Shown: positions 1-10,463 of the stretch, piece after piece
Layout of the letters: every line of letters begins with the position of its first letter
How positions within the stretch are numbered: the stretch's first letter is position 1
From: Ryuthela nishihirai
Taxonomy: Eukaryota > Arthropoda > Arachnida > Araneae > Heptathelidae
Direction of reading: 5' to 3'
DNA: 64,000 nucleotides
Assembly (NCBI GenBank): GCA_038380435.1
Contig: JAWZYU010000024.1
Location: forward strand, 53,034,613-53,098,612
Program-made: the position numbers and the translations under genes
Notes under the pieces: generated by a model
Told to the model about the DNA's origin: nothing
Seen by the model: only the letters and a program-made list of their open reading frames with translations
The model's database searches: none

Positions 1-278
1 CAAAATTAAATAGCTTTTTTATTTATATTTTATCAAAAAAAGAGGGTAATATTAATTTGAATAAAATTTTTTCAGAGGTATGTTTTAATTTTGGATTGTT
101 TGAATTAATTCTTAACAGTATGTTTCCTTTTTGAGAAGTTACACAATGAATGTTAAAAAATAATTCTAGAAGTATTAAAATAGGTTTCAATGAAAAAAAA
201 AGAATAAAATTGAAAAGAAATGAAGTGCTTTCTTGGTAATTACTTTTAAGTCCTGTGATTTTATCCAATTAAAAAAAA

Positions 279-365
279 GTTGTTAATTTTTGGAAGCATT
301 TCAAAGCTTAAAGGGAAAATGTATTGGCGACCATTCAAATCAAAATGCATGAGTAAAAAATTGGA
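279..365 (+). repeat. Dispersed repeat, copy 1
   Basis: About 80 bases here recur with a few changes and small gaps at 4809-4885. Both copies share a start reading ttgttaatttttggaagc, then an aaagggaaaatgtattggc core and an aaaatgcat block. The family is not recognised. The second copy lies immediately beside the right end of the Tc1/mariner element. Confidence 0.6.
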
Positions 366-481
366 GGTTTCAACAAATAACTAAATATTAACACTGGATG
401 GAAGGGGATGCATAATCACAATACATGTGTTCATTATCATTATTAATCATGTGTTCATTAGTTAATGGGTGCCATAAAATT

Positions 482-872
482 GGGGCGGGGGTGGCTCAGT
501 CGGTAGCGCGCCAGGCTCGTAATCTGTAGTTCCCAGGTTCGAGTCCCAGCTGGGTCAGCGTTGAGATTTATCTCCGCAAAATTCCCCGCCCTGTCCACAG
601 TCAGTAGGGGACACCGATGGGCTTGGAAAGGCCGCCGTCCGTCGGATGGGACGTTAAGCCGTGGCCCTGTGTGCGGGAGAGCCATACCCTGTGCACGTTA
701 AAGAACACGCTGGATGGCCTTGACGGGAGATTACCATCTGTCTCCCAACAGCTGTTCCAGTGGGTCCCCTCCCCCAACCTTCTCTGAGCCTTCGGGGTCC
801 ATGTGACCTGGCCATTTAGCCCATGGTGTGCAAAAAAGTGCCGCTCAGAGGTAAAACAACAAACAACCCAAA
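482..872 (+). mobile_element. SINE-A, full length, tRNA-Met-like head
   Basis: This is a complete copy of the commonest SINE here. It has a tRNA-like head with an A box (tggctcagtcggtagc) and a B box (ggttcgagtcc), a GC-rich body of about 300 bases and a tail of CAACC-type repeats. The head matches elongator tRNA-Met around the anticodon arm, but CGT sits where CAT would be. An 11-bp target duplication (gccataaaatt) flanks it at 471-481 and 873-883. It lies in the presumed JADE intron. Short reading frames inside it are not genes. Confidence 0.93.
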
Positions 873-1110
873 GCCATAAAATTACCATTGTGTCACTCAT
901 TTTGATCATTGGAATAGGAAGGCCCATTTTGTTTTCACCCATAATTCATTGAAGCTTGCAAGGGGACAGTGCGAATGGCTGCTCTTGGCAGATGCATAAC
1001 CAAATTTATGGCATGCATACTTTTTGATATCAGTAAAATTAGTAACTAACAGTCAATAGTTATCATTCATTGAGTAACCTAAATATTGCATTAAAACTAC
1101 AGTATAGAAG

Positions 1111-1345
1111 ATTGGGTTGTTTTACCTCTGAGCGGCACTTTTTTTGCTCTCCCACACGCGGGGCCACGGCTTAACGTCCCATACGATGGACGGCGGCTTT
1201 TCCAAGCCCACTGGTGTCCCCTACTGACCGTGGGCAGGGCGGGGAATTTTGCGTAGATAAATCTCAACACTGACCCAGCTGGGACTCGAACCTGGGAACT
1301 GCAGATTACGAGCCTGGCGCGCTACCGACTTAGCCACCCCGCCCC
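1111..1345 (-). mobile_element. SINE-A, internally deleted
   Basis: This minus-strand SINE-A keeps its tail end (at 1111) and tRNA-like head (at 1345). It has lost about 150 bases of body, because the cacttttttt motif runs straight into the gctctcccacac motif. A 12-bp target duplication (acagtatagaag) lies at 1099-1110 and 1346-1357, so the deletion happened during or after one insertion. Confidence 0.92.
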
Positions 1346-2274
1346 ACAGTATAGAAGGAATAGCAAGAAATGCTGATTGCCTGTTTTTTTTTGTTTTTTT
1401 TTTTTCGAAAAATGTTTGGACCCGCAGTAACAATTTTCGGCATGCAGTATGGGAAGCTGTGACTTGTGGCAAGACAGCTGACTGAAATCTGTGGCTTGTG
1501 TACTTTTTGATATTGTGAAAAGTTAATTACTAATAAATAGTAACCAATGTGTAATAGCCACTAATAAATAGTAACCAATTCAATATGTATTCATCATGCA
1601 TTAATTACTATATTATGTAAATTCCAGTATTTTGTACATAATCAGTTTGGCTTGTAATTGCTTTGAATTTTCATCATGTAAGGTTGGCAGCTCAGGATAG
1701 TGTTATGGTATTTTTATGTAACAAACTTCCCTTTAGCCCAGGTTTGCCAAAGCATGCCTTCTATAAGCCATCACTGTTGTGGATATGGATATTTAAATGC
1801 ACATTTTTTGTGTAAAATAATATACTTATTTGATAAAGGTATAAGATATATCTTATAAAGTTATGAAATACAATTGTTAAAGATTCCAAGCTGCGAAATA
1901 TACTGTTAGATCTCATTGATTGATAATAAAGATGGTGCAGCATTCAATAGGAGACATTTATATATTACAAGAGCTTCTTTAACTATATTCAAGAAACTAC
2001 CAACTTGCAAAATAGCATAACTTCAAACAAAATGGTTTATGGAAATTTTTGGAATATTTGATATTATTACTGTAATATGGCCTTTACAATGTTTTATGTG
2101 CTAAGGAATCCTGCAGTTTTTCAGTTAATATGACATATAGAAAAGGTTATTTATTATATTAGAAGAATTAGATGAACTAAAATCTCAAATTTAAGATTAG
2201 GTCTGCTTTCATTCCTCAAGGTATTAAAATCTAAGAGAATTATAAAACTGTTTCCCTGTTTTTATTTTTCCCAG

Positions 2275-2395
2275 AATACAAGAACGAGAATCTCAGTTTT
2301 ATAACTACGTTAGTACAGGAGAGGTTGCAGAAATAGTGCAAGTTGATATTAATGTTGTGGAGCTAATCTTCAACTTTTGGAAGCTAAAAAGAAAG
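2275..2395 (+). CDS. JADE/Rhinoceros-family protein, internal exon (EPcA-like region)
   Basis: The exon starts after a pyrimidine-rich acceptor (tttttcccag) and ends before a gtaatg donor. One leading base completes a codon from the previous exon. It then encodes 40 residues, with QFYNYVSTGEVAEIV near the start and FNFWKLKRK at the end. This matches the segment after the extended PHD finger of JADE proteins, where an aromatic-rich helix is followed by YWKLKRK. JADE proteins scaffold HBO1 (KAT7) acetyltransferase complexes with ING4/5 and MEAF6 in the nucleus, and this region is thought to belong to the part that contacts the acetyltransferase. The exon ends in phase 0, compatible with 9690. 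The PHD-finger exons lie outside the window. Confidence 0.85.
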
Positions 2396-3067
2396 GTAAT
2401 GATATATATTTTAAATTGTTTTATGCAAAATTTTTCCAGTCCATTCTGTCTTTCATTTCAAACTTGAGTTGTGCATGTTTCTAGTTTTATTTATCATTGT
2501 GTTTCTGTATTTGTGTATATCTGTGCTGTTTCATTTCTGAATTTTCTCTAAATTTAAAAACTTAAATGGTAATAAATAAAGAACATTATTGATGTTGAAT
2601 GCAATATTTAGCAAATTAGTGAATGAAGAAAACTAACCTTATTGGAATAAGGAAGGCTGATTTTTGGTTTGTTAACTGTTCCAACTCTCAGTATTTCCAA
2701 CTTTCTCAATTTCAGTATTATAAATAATTTTTTTCCTATATATTTAAAAATCACTTGCATTACATTCCAGAAGTATTAAGACATCAATGTGTAATTTCAA
2801 TGGAAAGCCAAATGTAAAGTTTTGTAACATTTAAAAATAGTCACCAGAGAAAACCTTTTAGACTTCTGGATTAAATTATATAATTTAAAAAGAAAACAAT
2901 TGTGTATTATTTGCAAAGTTAGAGAAGTTGGTATAGGATGTATTGGATAATAGCAAACTTGCTCAGCCTAAGAATTTTACTTTGAGTCTAGTTAAAGCAT
3001 AAAAATAATATTAAACCATTTACTAAAAAAATGTCACCAGCCTTATGAAAACTACATTTATAATATA

Positions 3068-4800
3068 CCGGGTGATCCAAAAGTAACAGAAAAATAAAAA
3101 TGCAATAATTCGAAAAGTATAGACAGTAGCACGATGCGGTTTTCACAGAAATGCACAGAAAGACATGGGATTTTTTTAATGATGAAAAATTTTATTGCCA
3201 GAATAGTTACATTTGCCACTGACAGGTGGCGCTTCGGTTGGAGCGATAGCCCCTTCTTTGGAGGCTAATTTCACCATATCTACAACACCTTGTACAGTGG
3301 TGCAGCACAGTTCACAACACAGCTAGGATTACAAATGTTCAATGTGATGGCCGTCATTCATGAGAATGGCTGTCAGACATGGCACGACACTCTGCACAGC
3401 ATCGAAGAGGGTTTCAGCTGTAATTCCTGTCACATGATGGCGAATAGCTTCTTTCAACATGGCCAATGACGTTGGCCGACCTCTGTACACCTGTGACTTC
3501 AAGTAGCCCCATAACCAAAAGTCACAAGGTGTAAAGTCTGGAGACTGCAGTGGCCATTCGTGTGGGAAAGAATGACTGAGGAAATGGTCATCGCCAAATG
3601 TCGATCGCAGCAGGTGCTGGACAGGACCTGTGATGTTCGGAGGTGCTCCATCCTGCATGAATGTTGCACTATGGAGCGCTTGCCTGTCTTGCAAGGAGGG
3701 AATGATGCTTTCTCTTAAAAATGCTGTATAACGCTCGCCTGTGACAGTAACAGTTCGAAATGTACCGCTGTGGACTTCCTCAAAGACAAAGGGGCCTATA
3801 AGAATGATGCACCTGCACCACACTGTCACCTTTGGCTGATGCAAAGGGGTTTCCACAATCGCGTGTGGGTTCTCTCTCTCCCAGATGTGGCAGTTGTCCC
3901 AGTTGTGGCCCTTCCATTAAGCGAAAAGTGCACCTTGTCAGTCCACAAGACGTTTGACAGCCAGTCCACATTGTTTTCCATCTGTTGAAAAGCCCAATTT
4001 GCAAATTCATGATGTCTCTCGAAATCGGTTGGTTTCAGTTTCTGTACGTGTTGAATTTTGTAAGGATATCTATTGAGGATGATCCTGAGTGATCGCCACA
4101 CAGTCCTGTACAAAATGCCAGTTCGTCTTGAAATTTCACGCACACTGCATTCCCCATGTGTGGAAGCTGCTGATTGTGTGTCGGCCTCGTGTTCAACCTC
4201 GTGCACAACTGCAATAGTTTTTTTGGGTCTCCCACTTCTTGCACGTGCTTCCAAACTGCCAGTGTCCTCAAACCTTTTCATCACAGCTATCAGTGAGGAA
4301 CAAGACATCGGTCCCTTTTCACTTCTAATACCCTGTATTGTGAATGATAGGTGCGCTAAGCTGCACTTGCACATTCAGAGTTCTGATAATACAGCTTAAC
4401 TAAAAGTGCTTTATCTCGTAATGATAACATGCTTCCCCTTGGCAGAACATTTAACTTCAGTAATAAATGTTAAATGCTGAAAGTTTAGCTTCAATATTCA
4501 CTACATCTGAAACTTGCATACCTCACGGCAAAGTCAGATTGATCAATGATCGCAGTCTCGCACCATTTGAGGAGTGGCGGCGGGCAGATCTGTTGAAATA
4601 GCGACAGGCAGCAGCTCTGGGACCACTACAGTGCCACCTGTCGGTGACAAATGTAACTATTCTGGCAATAAAATTTTTCATTATATAAAAAAAAAATCCC
4701 ATGTCTTTCTGTGCATTTCTGTGAAAACCACATCGTGCTACTGTCTATACTTTTCGAATTATTGCATTTTTACTTTTTCTGTTACTTTTGGATCACCCAG
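3068..4800 (-). mobile_element. Tc1/mariner-superfamily DNA transposon with long inverted ends
   Basis: The element is 1,733 bp and is bounded by TA dinucleotides (3066-3067 and 4801-4802), the usual target of this superfamily. Its terminal inverted repeats are about 165 bases (3068-3230 and 4633-4800). They begin ccgggtgatccaaaagtaac on the left, and the right end is the near-perfect reverse complement. One transposase gene lies between them on the minus strand. The long, well-preserved ends and single coding lesion suggest a fairly recent insertion in the JADE intron. Confidence 0.93.
3329..4374 (-). pseudogene. Tc1/mariner-type transposase broken by one frameshift
   Basis: The N-terminal part (4374 down to about 3910) has helix-turn-helix features (RSGRPKK, then SVREISRRTGI). 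It also has a WTDKVHFSLNG segment, corresponding to the first catalytic Asp region of the DDE/D fold. The C-terminal part (about 3925 down to 3329) has a QDGAPPN motif (second Asp) and SPDFTPCDFWLWG (third Asp). About 42 residues separate the second and third Asp, longer than the 34 of classic mariner. The two parts are in different frames. The shift lies between the codons for FSLNG and the downstream NWDNCHIWERENPHAI segment, near 3900-3915. The enzyme would cut and paste the element at TA sites; this copy cannot make it intact. The exact subfamily is uncertain. Confidence 0.85.
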
Positions 4801-4808
4801 TATATAGT

Positions 4809-4885
4809 TTTGTTAATTTTTGGAAGCTTAAAGGGAAAATGTATTGGCAATCATTCAGATTAAAATGCATAAGTAAAAAAATCAG
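4809..4885 (+). repeat. Dispersed repeat, copy 2
   Basis: This sequence is homologous to 279-365 and lies directly beside the right end of the transposon at 4800. It suggests that the transposon landed next to, or inside, an older repeat. Confidence 0.55.
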
Positions 4886-5180
4886 AATGAACATATATTA
4901 TAAATGGAAACTACAATTATAATATATGTAATTTTCATAAATTGTTATTTTATTATACATACTTATAAAAAGACTATGGTAACTAGTGATATGTCAAAAA
5001 CATTGGAATTGAGATTTTCTCAAAAAACAAAAGTCGATGTTGGGGTCACTCCTGAGTGTGCAAGTCGTGCCTTTGCCTGGATGGCTCTTAAGAAAAGAGT
5101 GTCCAAATGCAGTCAAAGACAGCTTCTTTAGACAACCTATGGTGTAAGGCTTAAATTCAACAATAGAGGATGATTGTTTG

Positions 5181-5290
5181 GCAGCCGTTAGCTCAGTGGT
5201 CAGAGTACCTGACATGTTATCAGGAGGTTGTGAGTTTAGATCCCACTCAGCTAAAGACAGTTTTTCTTCTATACTTCTGTTATCACATGA
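5181..5290 (+). mobile_element. tRNA-derived SINE fragment (SINE-C)
   Basis: A tRNA-like head (gcagccgttagctcagtggt, then a degenerate B box gagtttagatccc) is followed by a pyrimidine-rich tail region. A related, more decayed piece is at 8855-8945. The acceptor-stem ends do not pair, so this is not a functional tRNA gene. Confidence 0.6.
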
Positions 5291-5926
5291 ATAAATGCAG
5301 CATAATAGTGTAAATTACCCAGTAACGACTCTTGTAGTTTTTGTAGATTTAAAGAGAAAAATCCTTTAGGAGTAAAAGGGAAAACAAATTTTTTTGTTTA
5401 GTTTGTTCCACATTCACAATGATTCAGTTAAATTTAGAATGAAGTATCTTATTTTCGAATGCAAAGGATTGTGGGATTATTGCCAGTATTGGAGCAGGAA
5501 CACTAAAGGCTACAATTATCATGTCTGTATTTATATGTATTCATAATGACAGTGTTTGGCAAAATCTGTTTCAGTACAAAGAAATACTACTTTCTCCTAT
5601 TTAGTTTTACATTAGAATCTATTAAATTTTAATTTCTCTTTGAATTTGGCACCTTTTTTTTTGGCCCACCCTGTAGAGGATAATGAATGCTGATTTTGAA
5701 TTTAGCAAGTAATTTGTGTTCACAAGACTAAATATATAGATAAGTAGCAACTTGGTTTTGTAATTTTCTGAGAGGCCAAAATAATTTGGTTGTTTTATGA
5801 CTGTAAAAGTTATGATAAATGAAATTTTAAACCTAATTTTATCTTAAAGGATGCCAAAAAGTAAAAAAAAAATTGCAAAACATAGAAAGTTTAGTGTAAA
5901 TGTTTCTTTGTCTTTTGCTTACTATT

Positions 5927-6582
5927 GGTCACTGAATGGTTACTGTGCTTAGCTGTAAAGGAACTTGGGTTTGAATCTCAGATAATCTTTTTGGTGTATG
6001 TTGTACTTCTGCTGAAGTAAATTAATCTTTTCCATCCAGAATTCTTGATCTACTTCAGGTGATAAAAATAATTCTTCTGGGATAATTTTCTTATATAAAA
6101 GGCTAAAAAACAATTTTCTTACATTGCAAATTACCTTTTGTGGCCCTTCCACAGTTCTATAGTGTGTTATTTTCCTTTCTTTGTATTGGAAATATTCAGT
6201 TATAAATGAATAGAGAATGAAATTTTTGGTCTAGCTTAACTTAGGAGTGGAAGAGGTCACTGAATGGTTACTGTGCTTAGCTGTAAAGGAACTTGGGTTT
6301 GTATCTCAGATAATCTTTTTGGTGTATGTTGTACTTCTGCTGAAGTAAATTAATCTTTTCCATCCAGAATTCTTGATCTACTTCAGGTGATAAAAATAAT
6401 TCTTCTGGGATAATTTTCTTATATAAAAGGCTAAAAAACAATTTTCTTACATTGCAAATTACCTTTTGTGGCCCTTCCACAGTTCTATAGTGTGTTATTT
6501 TCCTTTCTTTGGATTGGAAATATTCAGTTATAAATGAATAGAGAATGAAATTTTTGGTCTAGCTTAACTTAGGAGTGGAAGA
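5927..6582 (+). repeat. 328-bp direct tandem duplication containing a tRNA-like head
   Basis: Two adjacent units (5927-6254 and 6255-6582) are almost identical. I noticed only two substitutions: gaatctc versus gtatctc, and tttgtattgg versus tttggattgg. Each begins ggtcactgaatggttactg and carries a B-box-like gggtttgaatctc, so the unit is probably a tRNA-derived retroposon plus flank. The minus-strand frame of 67 codons in each unit starts similarly but has no recognisable family. High identity implies a recent duplication. Confidence 0.88.
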
Positions 6583-6824
6583 GGTTAAATATTAACCATT
6601 TAACTGCTGCATTATTTTTTCTTCCAAATTATACATAACTTTTATTTCTTATAATTTTCATTTATGTTCAAGAGCTTTTAATTTTGTACAAACTGGTACA
6701 ACTTTTTTCAAATGTTAAAAATTACAAATATAGTAGAACAAAATATAGTATGATTCAAAAGTCTGAATAAGTTGGCCAAAATGTGTTAATTACTTCTTAT
6801 ATAATATTACTTTTGTAGCCCTGG

Positions 6825-7110
6825 CACCCATTTATCTCCACCGATGAAAAAGGAGATACTGATGAGCCTGGAAAAACTGCCATCTGTTGGATATGGTATG
6901 TTAGGCCATGGCTCTGTGTGCCCAAAGAGCTGTGTGCATGTTAAAGAGCACTCTTGATTGCCTTGACCAGGGGCTTCCAAATGCTTCCTAATAGCTGGCC
7001 AGTGGATCCCCTACCCTTGCCTTCTCTGAACCCTTGAGATCTGGCCATTTAGCTCAGTGTGTGCACAGTAGTGCCACTCAGAAGAAAAACAAACAACTAA
7101 ATCAAACCTG
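6825..7110 (+). mobile_element. SINE-A, old and decayed
   Basis: The body and tail of SINE-A are recognisable (gatgagcctggaaaaactgcc, ttaaagagcac, ccttctctgaaccc, ggccatttagc), but the tRNA head is missing. Most CpG positions of the young copies are TG or CA here. Confidence 0.75.
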
Positions 7111-7607
7111 GCCGCTATTGATTGACTATTTCTTATATCATGTATCTGCCAGTGCATGTTCAGATTTCATATATTTTAACAGCATCCAAACTTTTAAATC
7201 TCTTTTGTTTTCAAGAAAAAGGGTGGTGGCCTTTTAATATTTTCAGTTGCTTACTTATCAGTGAAGATTTTGGGGTTATAAGGAGCATTATTATAATGAA
7301 TTCTACAGACAACAGTTGATGTTTTAGGACAAGGATAGAGAACCTTTTCAGCCTGGAATCCATATTGGGACATATAAATAATACATTTAGAAATAAAGTG
7401 TCACAACTACATGTGTTGTATTTTTTTCCTAATGAAGTGTTAATATGGATTGTTTGTAAATGCATAATGAAGTGGACATGACGAGCTTCTCTAATTTAAT
7501 AAAACTTTATTAATAATTATGTAGAAGTGTAATCAAGTACAGTAGATTTTATTTAACTAGAAAAAAATGGGAATGCCTTTGAAGCATATTTGCTATTGCA
7601 TTTGTCC

Positions 7608-7741
7608 TAGTAAGGCATGGATGTTTGTGTTGTTTTTCTACTGAGATCCCACCATCCTCACACACCTTCTGATATGGCATATAAACTGATAGGCTCCTGT
7701 CAGACCTCTGTGGCAAGCAGCTGCTTGAGGGGATTTTTTTT
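7608..7741 (+). mobile_element. SINE-B fragment
   Basis: This is the body of a second tRNA-derived SINE family. It runs from the post-head motif gtaaggcatggatg through tgataggctcctgtcagacc to gcaagcagctgcttgagggg and a T-rich tail. The tRNA head is absent. The family contains two short perfect palindromes, one of which (caagcagctgcttg) is intact here. Confidence 0.8.
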
Positions 7742-8854
7742 TTTCAGTTTTAATATGAGCAGGCAGACTCTTCATCTACTATTTGTATTTTAGAGAGTTT
7801 GTCTCTTCGAACAATGACTCCTCTTAAATGGACCACCAATTTCATCTTGCAGCTTTCTTTTATCGTAACTTAAACACAACATAAGATTTGGTTGTGCCAG
7901 GAAAATCGTAGGTGCCTAGCATGTGATTGCTTCTCATAAAACCAAAGAGACAGAGTCACCAAATCAAGTGCTGTCCTTACACTGGATATAACTGAGTAAA
8001 TGTTGCAAAAGCCTTAACCAAGATGTGCCAGATAAATAGAATGAATCAGGAATAAAATTGTTTCTCAAGAAATCTTGTGCAAAAGAGATGAAATGGTGAA
8101 ATAGTCTTCTGTTTCACTGTGACTAAATTAATGCTTAAAATATGAAAACTTGGATAAAATTGTAGTGGAAGCCAAATTGATGATAAACTTTTTTTTTTGT
8201 TAAAACAAAACAGAGTTAATAAGGATGAAGAAAGAATGCAGAATGAACTTCCCATTTAAAAACTAAAAATAAGTGGGAAATTTTTAAAATCCCTTTAAGA
8301 AATAAAAATAAAAATCTACTATATATTTTAGATTTTACTATATTTTTTATATATTTTAGAAAATTTGTAATTATAAAAATGTTGTTTGAATAATAAGTTT
8401 GCAATTTGTTTTTCAAAAAACAAAATAAACTGAACTGAGTTAAAGACCCAAACAACACCTGATAAATCTGTTACTTATATATATATATACCTCATTTGTT
8501 AAAGGATCAATCAGTTGTTGACTGCATAAGAAAAGAGAGAAAAATTGGATTTTAATTTGAATCATTTTATTGAAGAATATGCTTTGTAGCAGTGAAAACT
8601 TTGTGGAAAACACAAATATATATATATCTCTGAAAACAATCCTGTAGATAACAAATCATTTCATATTTCAAAATGAAGTAACAGAAATTGTTTGATCAGT
8701 GCAAGTTGTTCTCAAAAAACATTCCTTAAATCCACTTAGCACCTTTCAAATTTATAAGTTAATATTCCTTGATAATGTGGTTAGTTACCATTTACTTGTG
8801 AAATGAAAGATATATAATTAAGTGTAAAACTGACAAAGTTTTATTGATTTTTTT

Positions 8855-8945
8855 TTTTAATGACATGTCATCAGGAGGTCATAGGCTCAGATCCCACCCG
8901 GCTCAAGACAATTTTTCCTCTACACCCATCTTCTCCTGTCATTTA
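8855..8945 (+). mobile_element. SINE-C fragment
   Basis: A decayed partial copy related to 5181-5290 shares the gacatgtcatcaggaggt and agatcccacccggctcaaga segments and the following pyrimidine-rich tract. Confidence 0.5.
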
Positions 8946-9150
8946 AAAAACAGCTTGATAGTAGATGAATATTCATTGAATTAATGATGAGCTGTGAATT
9001 CATATGTCTAATTTTTTTTTGTTACAGTTTAGTAATTTTTTTGTGTGCAATCTGTTGCATTGCAATGTTTAAAGAATAAAGGAATGGTACTGTTTCTTTT
9101 GACGAAATGTTTTATGAAGGTGTCAGTTGGAGTTGTTCTCAGATCTTTCT

Positions 9151-9215
9151 TATGGTGTATTCAACTGACAGGCTCCTTTTAGACCTCTGTGGCAAGCAAC
9201 TGCTTTGAGGAGTAA
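9151..9215 (+). mobile_element. SINE-B 3' fragment
   Basis: Only the last part of SINE-B is present: aactgacaggctccttttag, cctctgtggcaagcaactg and a T-rich end. Confidence 0.7.
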
Positions 9216-9689
9216 TTTTTTTTTCTTATGCTATTTTAAAGCATTTTTAGACTATGCTGTTTTGGCAGGCTACTTTGAGTTGGTCTTTGGCTTTTCATTA
9301 CAGAAATTTTTACATATTCATGGGTGAACAAATATCACATTAACTCTACTGTAATTGATTGTGTCCTTTCTATTTCAGTTTTCAGTTCATTTTAGTGAAA
9401 CATTGGAATGCACTAATTTGATGTTAGAGATTATTCAAATTGGGTCATACAATAGAGCACACACATATCACTCAAGGCAAATAAGATTCCATAAACAATT
9501 GAGTAATATATTTTATTTGTTATGAAATCAATACTAATTAGCAAGCTTCCAAGTTTTTGTAAACTGTTTTAAAACAAAAACCTCTCAGTTCCTCTGTTAT
9601 AATATTTTAAAATGCATGTGAAGGAACTGAGAAAAATCATTTGTGTTGAAGTTGCTGACTTATAATGTACATTTTAATTCCCTTAATAG

Positions 9690-9812
9690 AGTAACTTCAA
9701 TCGGCCACTTTTGCCTCCAAGAGCAGAAAATCTAGATGCCAGTTTTCTAGAAGAAGATAGTATTTATGCTCGAATGAAAATGTTTGTTCATCTTCGTCAA
9801 GATTTAGAAAGG
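9690..9812 (+). CDS. JADE/Rhinoceros-family protein, internal exon
   Basis: The exon lies between acceptor ttaatag (ending 9689) and donor gtatgt (9813). It encodes 41 residues in phase 0 at both ends. It begins SNFNRPLLPPRAENLD and ends MKMFVHLRQDLER. The HLRQDLERVRNL sequence that straddles this splice junction is highly characteristic of JADE-family proteins, where it follows the YWKLKRK segment and precedes the TRREK helix. With the exons at 2275 and 14992 it forms one uninterrupted frame. Confidence 0.9.
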
Positions 9813-10463
9813 GTATGTAAAATTTTGTTGACATGAATTATGCTTTTTTTCACAGATTAATTCCATACTTTTTATTTGCAGACAAGAAAAAGATAATATT
9901 CTTAGAAATGCAAATTTTGTTAGAATTTATAATGTTTTAATTTTAGATAAGATTAACAAAAATTTATCTAATGGAAGTACCTAATGTACTGCTCTTAATT
10001 GTATATCATTATTATCTTTTAACATATTGCTACAAAAAATATAATACTGAAGATGCAAATAATACTGAATGTATGATATTTATAATTTGTTGATGTAATA
10101 ATTGTATTCACAGAACACAAGCAGACCATGCAATATTTTGGTGACATTACAGAAGTTATGTAAGTAACTGTAAAACTGACAACGTTTTATTGATTTTTAC
10201 AGTTAATCAATATTTTGGTGACATTTCAGAAGTATCAAGAAGAAATCAGAAGGGTGGGTTAATACTAATCTGTCGATTAAGTAGCACATTTTTATCTAAC
10301 TTTATTTTTAGGCTGATTTTATGTTTTTGAGACATTACCACAATCTAAAAATATATAGTTTCATTATTACAGTATGAACAATTATTTCCATATTTGTTAT
10401 AGAAAAATTAAGAATGGTTGCATACTACTATTAGATAAGTAAAAGTATTGCTAAAGTTTAATA

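Larger units (their letters stand above)
1..2274 (+). other. Intronic or upstream sequence before the first visible JADE-family exon
   Basis: This AT-rich stretch precedes the first recognisable coding exon at 2275, which begins mid-codon, so it is most simply read as intron. I see no further exon here and nothing resembling the PHD-finger cysteine/histidine pattern. It contains two SINE-A insertions and a short dispersed repeat (279-365), annotated separately. The rest (1-278, 884-1098, 1358-2274) shows only AT-rich, low-complexity sequence. Confidence 0.5.
2396..9689 (+). other. JADE-family intron, about 7.3 kb
   Basis: This intron lies between coding exons, with a gt donor at 2396 and an ag acceptor at 9688-9689. 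It carries the Tc1/mariner element (3068-4800), a dispersed repeat (4809-4885), tRNA-derived SINE pieces (5181, 8855), the 328-bp tandem duplication (5927-6582), an old SINE-A (6825) and two SINE-B pieces (7608, 9151). The other stretches (2396-3065, 5291-5926, 6583-6824, 7111-7607, 7742-8854, 8946-9150, 9216-9689) are AT-rich with no gene that I can see. Confidence 0.8.

Noticed and set aside
482..550. Possible functional tRNA gene
   Set aside because: The A and B boxes are good but the acceptor-stem ends do not pair, and the sequence continues into a SINE body with a target duplication.
601..942. Recurrent 60-110-codon frames with the sequence SERHFFAHHGLNGQV in many places
   Set aside because: They coincide with SINE-A copies on either strand, so they are reading-frame accidents of a conserved retroposon, not a gene family.
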